The notes under the pieces are model-generated. The model did not search any database and had not been told where the DNA came from. It saw only the letters and a program-made list of their open reading frames with translations. From Archegozetes longisetosus (taxonomy: Eukaryota > Arthropoda > Arachnida > Sarcoptiformes > Trhypochthoniidae): 64,000 bases of DNA. A program made the position numbers and the translations under genes. Position 1 is the stretch's first letter. Each line of letters opens with the position of its first letter. The stretch is taken from assembly GCA_018873245.2 (NCBI GenBank), contig JAEMBT020000007.1:1364001-1428000 (forward strand), written 5' to 3'. Below, in pieces: positions 34,682 to 46,280 of the stretch.

Positions 34682-35980
34682 AAGTAGAAAATTATAATTG
34701 AAATTACAAGTACTGAAAAGAAAGCATAAACAAATAGGCTTTAAGTTTGATTCTCACGAAGAATTTTATGCTTGTAATGTACTTACGGTGGAGTTTTAAG
34801 ATATAAAATACTATTTAATCATCTATTTATGAATTTGAAAATATTTTAGAATTATTCTGAACTAAAATTGACTTTCATTCAATATTTCGATTTTTAAATT
34901 GAAAAAATTGTTTTTGAAGCTATTTATTCTAAAGGAAAGGGAAATTCTACTTTAAAAATCTTACAATTGATGACAGAAAGAATATTAACTTGATTAGATG
35001 CCACTAAATTGAATAGGAGATCGTAATTAGGTATGGAATGCAAACTTCTTTATCAAAAGCTGTTTGTACCAGTGCATAAATTTATTTGAAAGCTCATTCT
35101 CGTGATAAAATTAGGAGAATCGCTAGCTCAAAAAATGACTTTCAAGTTTAATATGTAAAAACTTAAAAAATCTTGATAATTGTTGTTCATCGCTAGGTTA
35201 TTTCTTTGACGCTAAAAACAACTGAAATAATTCAGTATGTGTAAGTTACATCTCTTATGTGTGAGTCAAAAGAGATCACATTGAATTATGTATCAGTCTT
35301 TATCATTTCCAAGTATTTCAAAATTCTAAGAAGGAGAGAAAACCTTGGCTTGTATCTAGGCAGGGGGATTTGAAGTCACCAATATACCCGCTTGGATAGT
35401 CATAATGTGACAAAATATGACTTGACCCCCTTGTTGCCCTGAAAATGGGATTAGACTTATATTATATTCATGGTGAAGGCTTGAATATATTTAAAAAAAA
35501 AGACGGGAACTAGATTCTAACTCTAACCTATCGAATTGATCTAACAAAGTTAGCCCATGCTTTCTATAAATTCAAATTGCAGTTATAATGTTTTTAAGCG
35601 AATACTATGAAAAATCCTATAGTAGATGTTAATAAATAACAACTACATATAAATATTTAATTAATTACAAGCAAAAAATTATGTAATTTTGGATAAACAT
35701 ATATACAAAATATTTATATGCAGTTGTGTTGTTTATTAAAATGTTAGTTATATTGACTGATATAACTTTTATTACTCATTTCTATTAACAGGTAGCTATA
35801 ATTTAAGAGAGACCTTTTACTTAAGCCACAATTTTATATTTCTTACTCCTCTTTGTCAGTTTTATTCAATCTTTTCTAAATTAAAATCGTCCGAAAAACA
35901 TTACAGAAAATGAATTTTATTTTAAAATAAATATTATCTTATGATATTTTCTCCTATCATAATTTCCCCGGAGAAAAAAT
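34682..35980. other. Intergenic, 3' side of the first protease
   Basis: No gene seen. A TTTATT near 35916 gives AATAAA on the - strand and could be the poly(A) signal of the protease that ends at 35982. Confidence 0.4.
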
Positions 35981-35981
35981 T

Positions 35982-37321
35982 TTATTGTTCGGCCCCAGAA
36001 AAATCATTTTCCATCTGCAAACCCAACCATGGTAAGAACCATGGAACTCTAGTATAAACTCCTGGATATTTAGGTTTAGCGCATCCGTTGCCGTAAGAAA
36101 CAATACCCATTTGATAGATTTTGCCATTCGATTCTATCATAAGTGGACCACCAGAATCTCCCTGACACGTATCTTTTCCACCCTGTTCATAACCAGCACA
36201 TATTTGTCTCTCAGAAATACGATCAGGACCAGAGAAGATAGTATCATAAGCTTCAGCACATCGAGCATTAGTAACGATCGGTACTTGAACTTCGCGCAAA
36301 CTATTGGAAACGTTTCCACCAAAGCTAGTAGTTCCCCATCCAACTAGCCATGCTAACTTTCCAGAAACATCGCTTCCGGCTAATTCAGCTGTCGGTAAAC
36401 AGACTGGAGCGACACCTGATCTCCAATTAATTCTCTGTTTTAGTTTGAACAACGATATATCGTTCTGATGTCTATTACTCTGATAACTCTCATGAACAAT
36501 AATCTTGTCAACATCTACTATTTCACCATCTCCCTTTAGTTTCATAGCACCTATTTTAATTTTAAAATCAGCAGGATTTTGGCTCAACACACAATGAGCA
36601 GCACATAGGATATACAGTTCATTGATTATCGAACCACCACATATGAATGAATAGTTCCCAGTTTTTGGGTTTTTGAACATCAACTGTATAGCCCATGGCC
36701 AAGAACCATTTTGAGCTTCAATCCCCCCAACTATCATGTATTCAGGTGTTTGAATTATTTCATTTCTTGATAACTCAGTATTAAAGCCAACTCTTGTCTC
36801 TGATGGGAGATTCCTATCACCACAAGCTGTAAATTATATAAAATTTCGGATTTTTAACTACGATACTAATCTAAGACGTGATACAATTATCTGGTATTCA
36901 AAAATTGGCTACGTATTTATTGGAGATTTTTGCTTAAATCAAGTACTCTGAACTTACGCACAGATGGTGTCCGCGGCATAACAGTTCTACCAGTATTAGG
37001 ATCAGTTGGGCAACAGGTTCCAGAACCAAAACTTAGTATACATGATGTTTTTGTACCGTTACCTAAGTTCGGGCATTTTGTAGTTGATTGCTTGCAAGTT
37101 CCAGGATAACCTTCGTAAGTCGCACATCTTGTAGAACTTGAACCGAAAATTGGACCCAGCATATTTAACCAATTTTCTAAAATGGGGAAGATTTGTCTTT
37201 TGACTATTTTGTCTCCATCAGTCCAAGTATTTTCTAATTCGTGAAATTTAACGCGATTAGCGTTTGTTCCTGTATTGATGATCAGAGTAGCAAGGATTAT
37301 GTAAAGCATAATTAGAAACAA
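35982..37321 (-). CDS. Clip-domain trypsin-like serine protease, copy 1
   Basis: Exon 1 is 36958-37321 (ATG at 37321) and exon 2 is 35982-36826; the intron runs from GTAAGTT to TTTACAG, phase 1. About 402 residues. Signal peptide at residues 1-21 (MFLIMLYIILATLIINTGTN). A clip domain follows at about residues 66-105 with six cysteines (CATYEGYPGTC, KCP, SC, TCCP). The protease domain begins at IVGG: His in LCAAHCVL, Asp in QNDISLF, Ser in CQGDSGGP. The KDTC residue six before the Ser is Asp, as in trypsin, so cleavage after Arg/Lys is expected. Such secreted zymogens act in haemolymph cascades (melanisation, Toll) or digestion. The residue just before IVGG is Met (PEYM), not Arg/Lys, so trypsin-like activation at the usual place seems unlikely. 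Tandem partner at 41231-42568. Confidence 0.9.
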
Positions 37322-37415
37322 TGTTCAATTAATAGATCCAATATCGTTTCAAATAAACTCAAACTGTCAGATTTCAAATAACTACTATTTTGTTTGAAAT
37401 CTGTTTATTTATAAA

Positions 37416-37423
37416 CTTATATA
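37416..37423 (-). promoter_or_regulatory. Possible TATA box of protease copy 1
   Basis: TATATAAG on the - strand, about 95-102 bases upstream of the ATG. Low information in AT-rich DNA. Confidence 0.3.
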
Positions 37424-40400
37424 AAAATGAATTATTTTAAACCAGATGTGTAACAATTAGGATCGTTTGAAAAAACATTCCAATTTTATATCGAAAAATA
37501 AATTTTCGTGAGCTTAAAAATGATCTAAAAATTAAAATAAGAGTTTGATTATGAAATTTGTTACAAACCACACTATTATGAGTAAGATTTTTAGTGATTA
37601 AAACCATGTCAAGAGAAATTTTCGTTCATTTCGTAGTTTAAACGAGTACAACACATGTTTGAAAATAGGACTAATTAGTTTTCAGAAAACATTTGATTGA
37701 GTCAAAGACCTGTTATATTAATTACTAAAAAATTAGATTATTTGCTATGTTTTAATATAGGATATAAATTTAATTATCACGTATTTTCTAGACAAGATAG
37801 ATGATATATTTAGTAATGGCAACTCTTCAGTTTTGAGGCAATATCTCCAACTTTCAGTACAGATGTAAAGCTGGAGATTAAAATCTTATCTTTAGATTTT
37901 AAATAAATTGGAGAAATTATCAAAAACTTATCTCATTGTCCCCCTTTGGGATTTCATCCTCAGCTTCACTCGATAAGGTGTTGGTATCCCTATATATACT
38001 GTATTTTGAAGCGCTCTCAATTTTCAATATAAAACTAAATGACAAAGCTTTTTTATTTTCATTTTACAAGTATGACTTAATTACATTTTGAGAATACTAA
38101 GCTAATAAATCTCACTGATAAGTGTGTGATATATTTTTCTTGAAGTTTTGTAAAAAGTTTTCAAATTTATCGTCCCAGATTTTCGTTTGCTTTTTTACGA
38201 AAACCTGAGCTAAATATTAAATATCCTCAATGCCAGTTATTGTATATAATTTACGCCAGGCCTAAAACCAGACAAAAAATTTCAATTCCGACTTCTTCTC
38301 AAAATAAAACTTGATAATTAGCTTACTCAAACGTTCACTTCAATCCCATGTTATATTTCTCAGTCGTTCTAAAATACCTTTAATTTAAGCTCATCAACTT
38401 TATTCTATATTTGAAAGCCTTTGACAGATTCAACACAGAATAGCATTCACGCGCTGAACCCATAAGATTATCAGCTAATTTTGTTGATGTTCAAAGAACA
38501 TATCGATGCATTTTATCACAAATAAGGTTTTCCCAGAAAAATAATCATGACTCTTCTGTCGTCAATTGTTTTGACATGATGAAAATGTTATTTATAACCT
38601 AGTATTATCTATCAAAACTAACTAAAAATCAGATAAGATTAGATTTTCAAGGTAGAAATAAATCCGTCGCTAATTCTTTATATTATAAGTAAAAATTATT
38701 AAAATACCGGGAATCTATAGGCAGTCTATTTATATTAGCTATAGTAAAGTGACTAATTTAAATAATGCTTATTTGGTCTTCCTAAAAGTTACTTTTCCCC
38801 AAAGTTTTTAGCACATTAAAAACTTGTTAATTAGTAAATAAAAATTTAGCATTTTTTATGCCTAACAGATACGCTGAAGCTCTTGAAAAGGTGGTTCTGT
38901 CACTTATTATTAACAATACTACCATTAATGTTATAACTAAGCTTGTTAATAAATGCTAATTATATCTAAATTTATTGAATAACTTTTAAACTGTTTAAAA
39001 ACTGATTGTTCTATATTAAAAAATATTGTAAAAAATACCTTTTGGAAAGATCAAAGCATTTTTTAAATCTATGATTTTACAGGCAAATCGGAATAAACTT
39101 GCAATTGAATTCAATATTAACTTTGAGTGCAATTATGGCCGAGTTGATCTGCTTTTACTAATCCTAAACTAATGCGTGCAGAGCGATTTTTAAAGGTTTA
39201 TCTATTCATTGAATTGCTTGTAGAAAAAGGATCTTAAAACGTGAATCATCATATTTTAATATAATTAGTCCCCTAATAATGATTCAAGAACAATCTATTT
39301 GAGTATCTATTATGTGAGATGATTTCTGAAAAATGTAAAGAAAATTTGATAAGATATTTTATCTAAAAACTTTAACTGATTTTTGGAACTACATAAAGCA
39401 ATCATATTTTATCTATAGATGCATCAACCACACAGAAAATAACTTTAATACTATTTTTCAAATATTAAGATATAGAAAATGTGATATACATATAGTATAT
39501 AATCAATATTAACACTTATGTTTATTACACACATGTTAAAGTAAAAACAAAAAACTTATTAAAATTACTTTTGAAAATGAGTAATAAAAGGACCATTAAT
39601 ATTAATTTGTGCATCATCGTATTGATAAACTTTTCTCGAATGTTTTCAGTATGACTGATTCAAGATCTGTGGGTAGATGAATATTTTCCTTGTCATTCTT
39701 GAATCAAGTGCTAACTTTTATTTACACATCCTGAGTTGATATTTGAACAATATTTCTATATAAAACTACTAAATTCTTATGCTTTCTCTGACTCACGATC
39801 TGCACCTATCAGGGATTAAGAGAGATATATAATCAAAGGAAACAAGAACAATATTGTTTTTACTTTTCTATAGTTAAAATGATGTACTGATTATAAAGCA
39901 CTAAAATATGAATAACTAGGGGAAAAGTTGACGAAATTTCGAATATTCAAAGTCGAATTTATAATTGAAATAAATAATGACCAAGAATATCATAGTATTA
40001 ACTGAGCATAAAGTATTAGTTTCCTAATCAGTATTGTTGACAGGGAACGTTGTGTATGATTTTAATATATCAAACTTTTGCTTTAAGACTTGAACCCTAA
40101 AAGCAAAATTTTTTCACTGCTTCGTTTTTGTTTCCTTTGACCGCACCTCACAATAAGTGTGCTTATGATCTTCCAAAAGTGCCGTTATCGAAATTTGATT
40201 TTTCATGATTGTCAGTTTCAATCAATTATAACCACCTTGGCATTCTCCATGCTCAAATTTAATTTTTAAAAATTAAACTAAAACTTCGTTTTTATGTAAT
40301 TCTAAGTAATTAAAGAATATTTATTTCAAAACCCAATAAAAAGTTTGAGTCATTGCCCGATAATTTTTACAGCTTAATCAGTTTCAATGCATATCCCTTT

Positions 40401-41230
40401 TGAAGTATATAGTGGAAAGACATCTTTCGGGCTGTAGAATCATTTCATTTCTAAGTGCAATTGCTAGTCTTTCCACTCAAGACTATGCTAAAAGTTAATA
40501 TTCAATCAAATTTTTAACTTATATGGCCAAGTAGTTTCGCATACTCAATTATTTACAGATCGTAGATTAGGTCTTACGGTATTTTATCAATTTTTCATCT
40601 GAACTTCTAATAATGTAGATTTCAATCAAAAATTGTTTATTCCTTTTATAAAATTAATAATTGATTCGTTATTGACTATTAAATAAAAGAATGTTTAGTG
40701 TAATCAATCATGGATTATACTCAACATTCAATTTATATTAAACTTTTTTTATGTTGCCCTCAGCGCGAGCTGAGCATTTAAGAGAGGGACTACTGTATGT
40801 ATTCAGTTAACAGCTAGCACAAAAATAGAGGCTTAATAATTTCCTTTTCTTGATGAATTTTCATTATTTGAAAATGATTTATAATTGCCACAATCATAAG
40901 AATCACGATATGAACAGATTAAAGTAAAATTATTTTATAATATGTGAGAAAAAATCTTGAAGAATTAATTCGCATTTCAAGTAAATTATTATTGACTTAC
41001 AAGTAACAGATTCACAAGCAATATTTTCAAATAAAACTGAATTTTCACAGTTTGTTTTCAATATTTCAGCAAATGATTATGATTAATTTTCTTATTCAAG
41101 AAACTATGAAGTTTTAATTCAGTAAATATTTATATCACTATCAGTGAAATTCTTACAGCTAAAAACATATTAATAAGTTTGAAAAAATCTTGAATTTTAC
41201 AGTAATTTATTCTATCCTTTATTAATTATA
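37424..41230. other. Intergenic region between the two proteases
   Basis: No exon recognised. Parts match the region upstream of protease copy 2: about 37600-37710 resembles 42830-42950, and 40640-40900 resembles 44400-44630 (shared words such as TAACAGCTAGCACAAAAATA versus TAACAATTAGCACAAAAATA). The duplicated unit therefore includes several kilobases of upstream DNA as well as the gene. Confidence 0.5.
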
Positions 41231-42568
41231 TCATTCTCTATCCCAGGTTCGGAAATCCTTTTCCATCTGCAAACCCAACCATGGTAAGAACCATGGAACT
41301 CTAGTATAAACTCCTGGATATTTAGGGTTAGCGCATCCTCTGCCATAAGAAACAATACCCATTTGATAGATTTTGCCATTCGATTCTATCATAAGTGGAC
41401 CACCAGAATCTCCCTGACACGTATCTTTTCCACCCTGTTCATAACCAGCACATATTTGTCTCTCAGAAATACGATCAGGACCAGAGAAGATAGTATCATA
41501 AGCTTCAGCACATCGAGCATTAGTAACGATCGGTACTTGGACTTCGAGCAAATCGTTGGAGACCTTTCCTCTATAGCTTGTGGTTCCCCATCCAACTAGC
41601 CATGCTAAATTTCCAGAAACATCACTTCTGGCTAATTCAGCTGTCGGTAAACAGACTGGAGCGACACCTGATCTCCAATTAATTCTCTGTTTTAGTTTGA
41701 ACAACGATATATCGTTCTGACGTATATTACTCCGATAACTCTCATGAACAATAATCTTGTCAACATCTACTATTTCACCATCTCCCTTTAGTTTCATAGC
41801 ACCTATTTTAATTTTAAAATCAGCAGGATTTTGGCTCAACACACAATGAGCAGCACATAGGATATACAGTTCATTGATTATCGAACCACCACATATGAAT
41901 GAATAGTTCCCAGTTTTTGGAATTCTGAACAATAATTGTACAGCCCATGGCCAAGAACCATTTCGAGCTTCAATCCCCCCAACTATCATGTATTCAGGTA
42001 TTGTTGAATTTGAATTGGTTTTTTGGTCTCCAGTGTTAGAACTAGATAGTACTGATCCAATACATGAATTCTTACCACCACAAGCTGTAAATTAAGACAA
42101 TTAAAACTAAACGTAATGTACAGCTCTAATCAAACTCAAGAAAATAGGAACTAGTTTCCAAAATATGGTTCTCATTCAATACGAAATACTAATTTATTCT
42201 AAAAAATTTTTTTACTTACATACTGAAGATATCGACGGCACAGTTGGTCTTTTGAGTTTATAAGGATTGATTGGACAACATTTACCAGGACTCAAACCCA
42301 ATGTACATGAGGTTTTTGTACCGCTACCTAAATTCGGACAACTGCTGTTCAATTGTTTACAATGTCCTGGAAAACCTTCGTAAGTCGCGCATTTTGTTGA
42401 ACTACCAAAAATTGGGCCTAATAGCTCTATCAGCGCTTCTAGGCCAGGAAGATATTGTCTTTTCGCGATTTTGTGTTCATTTTCCCAAGAAATTTCTTCA
42501 TCAGATTTTAGATGATTAGCACCTAATCTCGTATTAATTGTAAGAAAAGTCAGAATAATTAACAACAT
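41231..42568 (-). CDS. Clip-domain trypsin-like serine protease, copy 2
   Basis: Exon 1 is 42220-42568 (ATG at 42568) and exon 2 is 41231-42084; the intron is GTAAGTA...TTTACAG, phase 1. About 400 residues. Signal peptide at residues 1-17. Clip domain at about residues 60-100 (CATYEGFPGHC, SCP, SC, KCCP). Catalytic His (LCAAHCVL), Asp (QNDISLF) and Ser (CQGDSGGP) are all present, with the trypsin-type Asp in KDTC. The activation site is again PEYM before IVGG. The protease exon differs from copy 1 at only about twenty residues by eye, whereas the clip exon and the linker (CGGKNSCIGS... here) differ strongly. It has one extra linker cysteine. Gene order, strand and intron position match copy 1, so this is a tandem duplicate. 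Confidence 0.9.
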
Positions 42569-45500
42569 CGCTTAAGTGAATTGAAATTTATTTCGATATA
42601 AATTAGTTGGATCTTCGTGCTGTTCTATTATTTGAGCCGCTAAAGTTTTTAATTTTAAAACATATATTAATAAAAGTTCAATGATCTTTGAACAGATGCA
42701 TAACAGTTGAAAACCGAATGATATACAATTAATTATTCACATGACGTACGAACTTACATTAAAAATAGGCTCTAGACATTCATTAGATTTTATAACTTTA
42801 TTATTCAAAGTGAGATTATTGGCTATGGTTAAAAAATCAAAATTAATTTCCGCTTAGTTTTTGAAACAACCAATGCAGCACATGTTCGAAAGCAATGGTT
42901 CATTTTCAAGAAAATATTTTTCGCTTTAATCAAAGTCCTATGATATTTGTAACTAAAATATAGATTAACTCTCTGAATCACAATATCACAATAATAACAA
43001 TTTGAGGTCTCGGTTCTTTTGATTTTATAGACTTTCAATTTAATTTAGAAATGAGCGTAATTCTGAATTTGTTTGAAAACTTCGAATTCAGTTTACAACT
43101 CATTTTAATTATATTTGACATCAAAATGGTTAATAATTTGGTCCTTAATGCTTCCATAATGATACAAACAATATAAGTTATTAAACCAAATTTCCAAGAT
43201 ATTATATTGAGATTCATTCAAAATTTATGCGATCAAATTACAGACTTTAGAAAGTAGATTCAGAGTTTCCTAAGTTTTAGGCAAGGATAAATTTTTTGTA
43301 ATTACAATCTATCCTTGAGTGTTTTGAAAATATTTGTTTCAATGATTCTTATTTGTCAACCTACTTAAATTCGAGTCGCTTCTATAATTGACATATGCGA
43401 ATTTCTGAAAATTTTCTTGTCTCATACAAACTAATCAATTTTTTGAATAGCTATTTAGTTACACTGAGAATTTGTTAACTATACAGGAATGTTGATAAAC
43501 ATTAGCTTTACATTTTATAACAAAAATTAGTAAATAAGCTTTTAATGAAAATTTTAAAGTCTCTAACACTTAAAGCTTACAAGAGAGATAGTGAGTTTTT
43601 TACTTGTATTATTTATTACTTGAATGATTTGAATTTATGCTTCATTACGAGAGAAATGAAATATAATAGTTTTGTTTAGTCAGTTTATACTGAAATTAGA
43701 TGCTCTACAATTAGAAGCTCAGTGAATGAGTGATGAGTTAGTGTTTATGAATTAATTTATTTTTAATTTTGTCTTTTACCAAAAACGAAAAGTATTTGAG
43801 GATGTTCAATTGAAAAGACCTAATTCATATATGAAAAGTTCATAAAATTAAGTTCCCTAACTGATCGACCTACGAAATATTTAGATTTTCAATAGATTAG
43901 CATTTTATGCAATACAAGTCTAGTCGAAAATCATTTGTCACAAAAGTAGAAATCATTTCTCGAGCAATCTTATTTTGAAAATGGAAACTTCATAAAATTT
44001 GAATTTCGAGCTTTTTAAAAAAAAGTATAAAAAATAAAACTTAATTTCCAAAGATGCTAAACTAATGAAAATAAAATAAGCATTGTCAACTGATAGTAAA
44101 CATTTTTTTATCCAGCAAACCAGCCAGAGTTACTTGAATTTCACAAAATGAGATATTCAAATATTAAAACTTATTCAATTCAAAAAATGAACTGTAAACT
44201 TAACTCGATTTCATTAGTGAAGTCTACTGAAGAAAACGGTTCAAACATTTAATCTTATTTATAACTTTATTGCTATAATGATCTTACATATTTTAATAAG
44301 TTACAGATTATCTCATTCATTAGAATTACATTAGATGTTAATTAACTCAATTTGTCATAATTTTCTTAGTATATTCACTCATAGATTGACTAGTCTTGTG
44401 ATAAAAATTCATAATTGATTCGTTGTTTACTAATAAAAGGAATAATATTTGACAAAACCAATTATGTATTTCACTCAACGTTCATTTTATAACAAACTTT
44501 TCAACAATTCAAGTAATTTTGATGCAAGAAAGATGAAAGATAGGCTTCTGGTTAACAATTAGCACAAAAATAACGGCACAATAGTTATTTTGATGAATTT
44601 TTCAAGTTTGAAAACTGATTTTATACAATGAATTACACACTCATATAGATCACACATTCTCTAATATAACAATAGAATCTAACTTTGAAAAACCATATTT
44701 TAGCCATACATAACATAAAAACTTCATTGGAATCAAAACTGATAGATTTTCCTATTGAACAATTTAGAACTTTTATCTTGCTAAACACGATTATAATTAT
44801 TTGAAGATGGAATAACTGCTACTCTCGCTCGTAAATCGATTAAAGTGTCTCCAAGGTAATGGCTTTTCTTATGTAATTAATAATCTTATAATCGGAGCCA
44901 TTAAAATATTATTGAATACATATTTATATAACTATCACAGAAATTCTTGTAATTAATGAAGAAATTCATTTTAACTCGACAATAGTTGTCATAATTGAAA
45001 AATACAATAAATTTTCAAACACTTAAATTAATCGAATTAATGGTCGACATATATGAGTAATTTGATTAATAGTTTTCAAAATTGATATGAGAAAAGGTAT
45101 TGCGATTCTATTAATTTTCAATTATGTTGAAAACACTCAAACTAAATTTATAGTACAATACAATCTTATTCAGCAAACGTTTATTTTCTAGACACTGATT
45201 CATTATCGTGTTATTTTTTAAGAGAAAAAGAAACTTGACCAAGTGATTCTGTGATTATATTATATTTTCCAATTAAAAATTTTGAAATTGTCCATGCTAA
45301 CATTTGATTGACTTTATTAAATATAGTGTTTGCACCTTATAAATGATTGCAAACCTGATTTGTCTCGCAATTACTTTAAAGGCAGTCGATCAATGCCTTT
45401 AATTTATTTAAAATTTACCAAAAAAATCTATTCTTTGAATGGCAGGAGAAACAAATAATTTGATGAAGTGTAGTAATCCCATGATATATATTGAGTTCCA

Positions 45501-46280
45501 AAATTAAATGATAAAGAGAAGAAAGGATTGAATCTTACTCAGAATTTAATTTAGGAATTTACTGTTGCTCAATCAACTATTGATTGTTGTTGTAACTATT
45601 AGATTGCTTCAGGCTTAAGGATTGTCTAAATCAGGCTATTTTTACTGATTTCAATACTATAAGAATTATAAATTCATATATACTCTCCGTTACAATTCAT
45701 TGTAATCTTCCAGAATAATATTTGTGACAAAGTGTTTTTTTCAGATTTATACGAGTATAATAGAAAAAGCTGCTGACGAACTGTAACTATCTTACGTTTC
45801 TATGCTCAATTGACCTAATGGTTTTTCTTCGTAAATATTTTGGGTCCTACAGTGGTTTATTCGATTTCACTACTAATCAGACATTTTTGACGAACTTACT
45901 TTTAAATTTCTAAGTTCAAAACTTAACAGGAGAAACTTAGCAGTAGTTAATATAACGTTTGTTTGTCATTTGGCAACAAATAAATTGAATCTCAATAAGT
46001 TGAAAAAGTTCTAAATAATAATAAATTCAATAATAAAAGAAAATATCTTATATCAACACCCGATTCATAAAGGACGAAAATAAATTTAGCTTCATCACTA
46101 GACATTAAAGAGAACGCGAAAGATTAAATTTAAGGCTACTTTACATTCAAGCTATCGAATAAAATATATTCCATATGGAGTTCCTCATATGATAGTACAA
46201 TGAAAAAAATTGATTATCAAATCAAAAGCTTTCAAATAAGTCCAAAAAACTATTCTAACAATCAATTGAAATACAAATAT
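42569..46280. other. Intergenic region upstream of protease copy 2 and downstream of VGlut
   Basis: No gene recognised. It contains the duplicated blocks described for 37424-41230. Small open frames at 42829-43217 carry no motif and I take them as chance. Confidence 0.45.

Noticed and set aside
36111..36347. Small frames in both proteases (also 41363-41599)
   Set aside because: Identical shadows in both copies, produced by the conserved protease exon.
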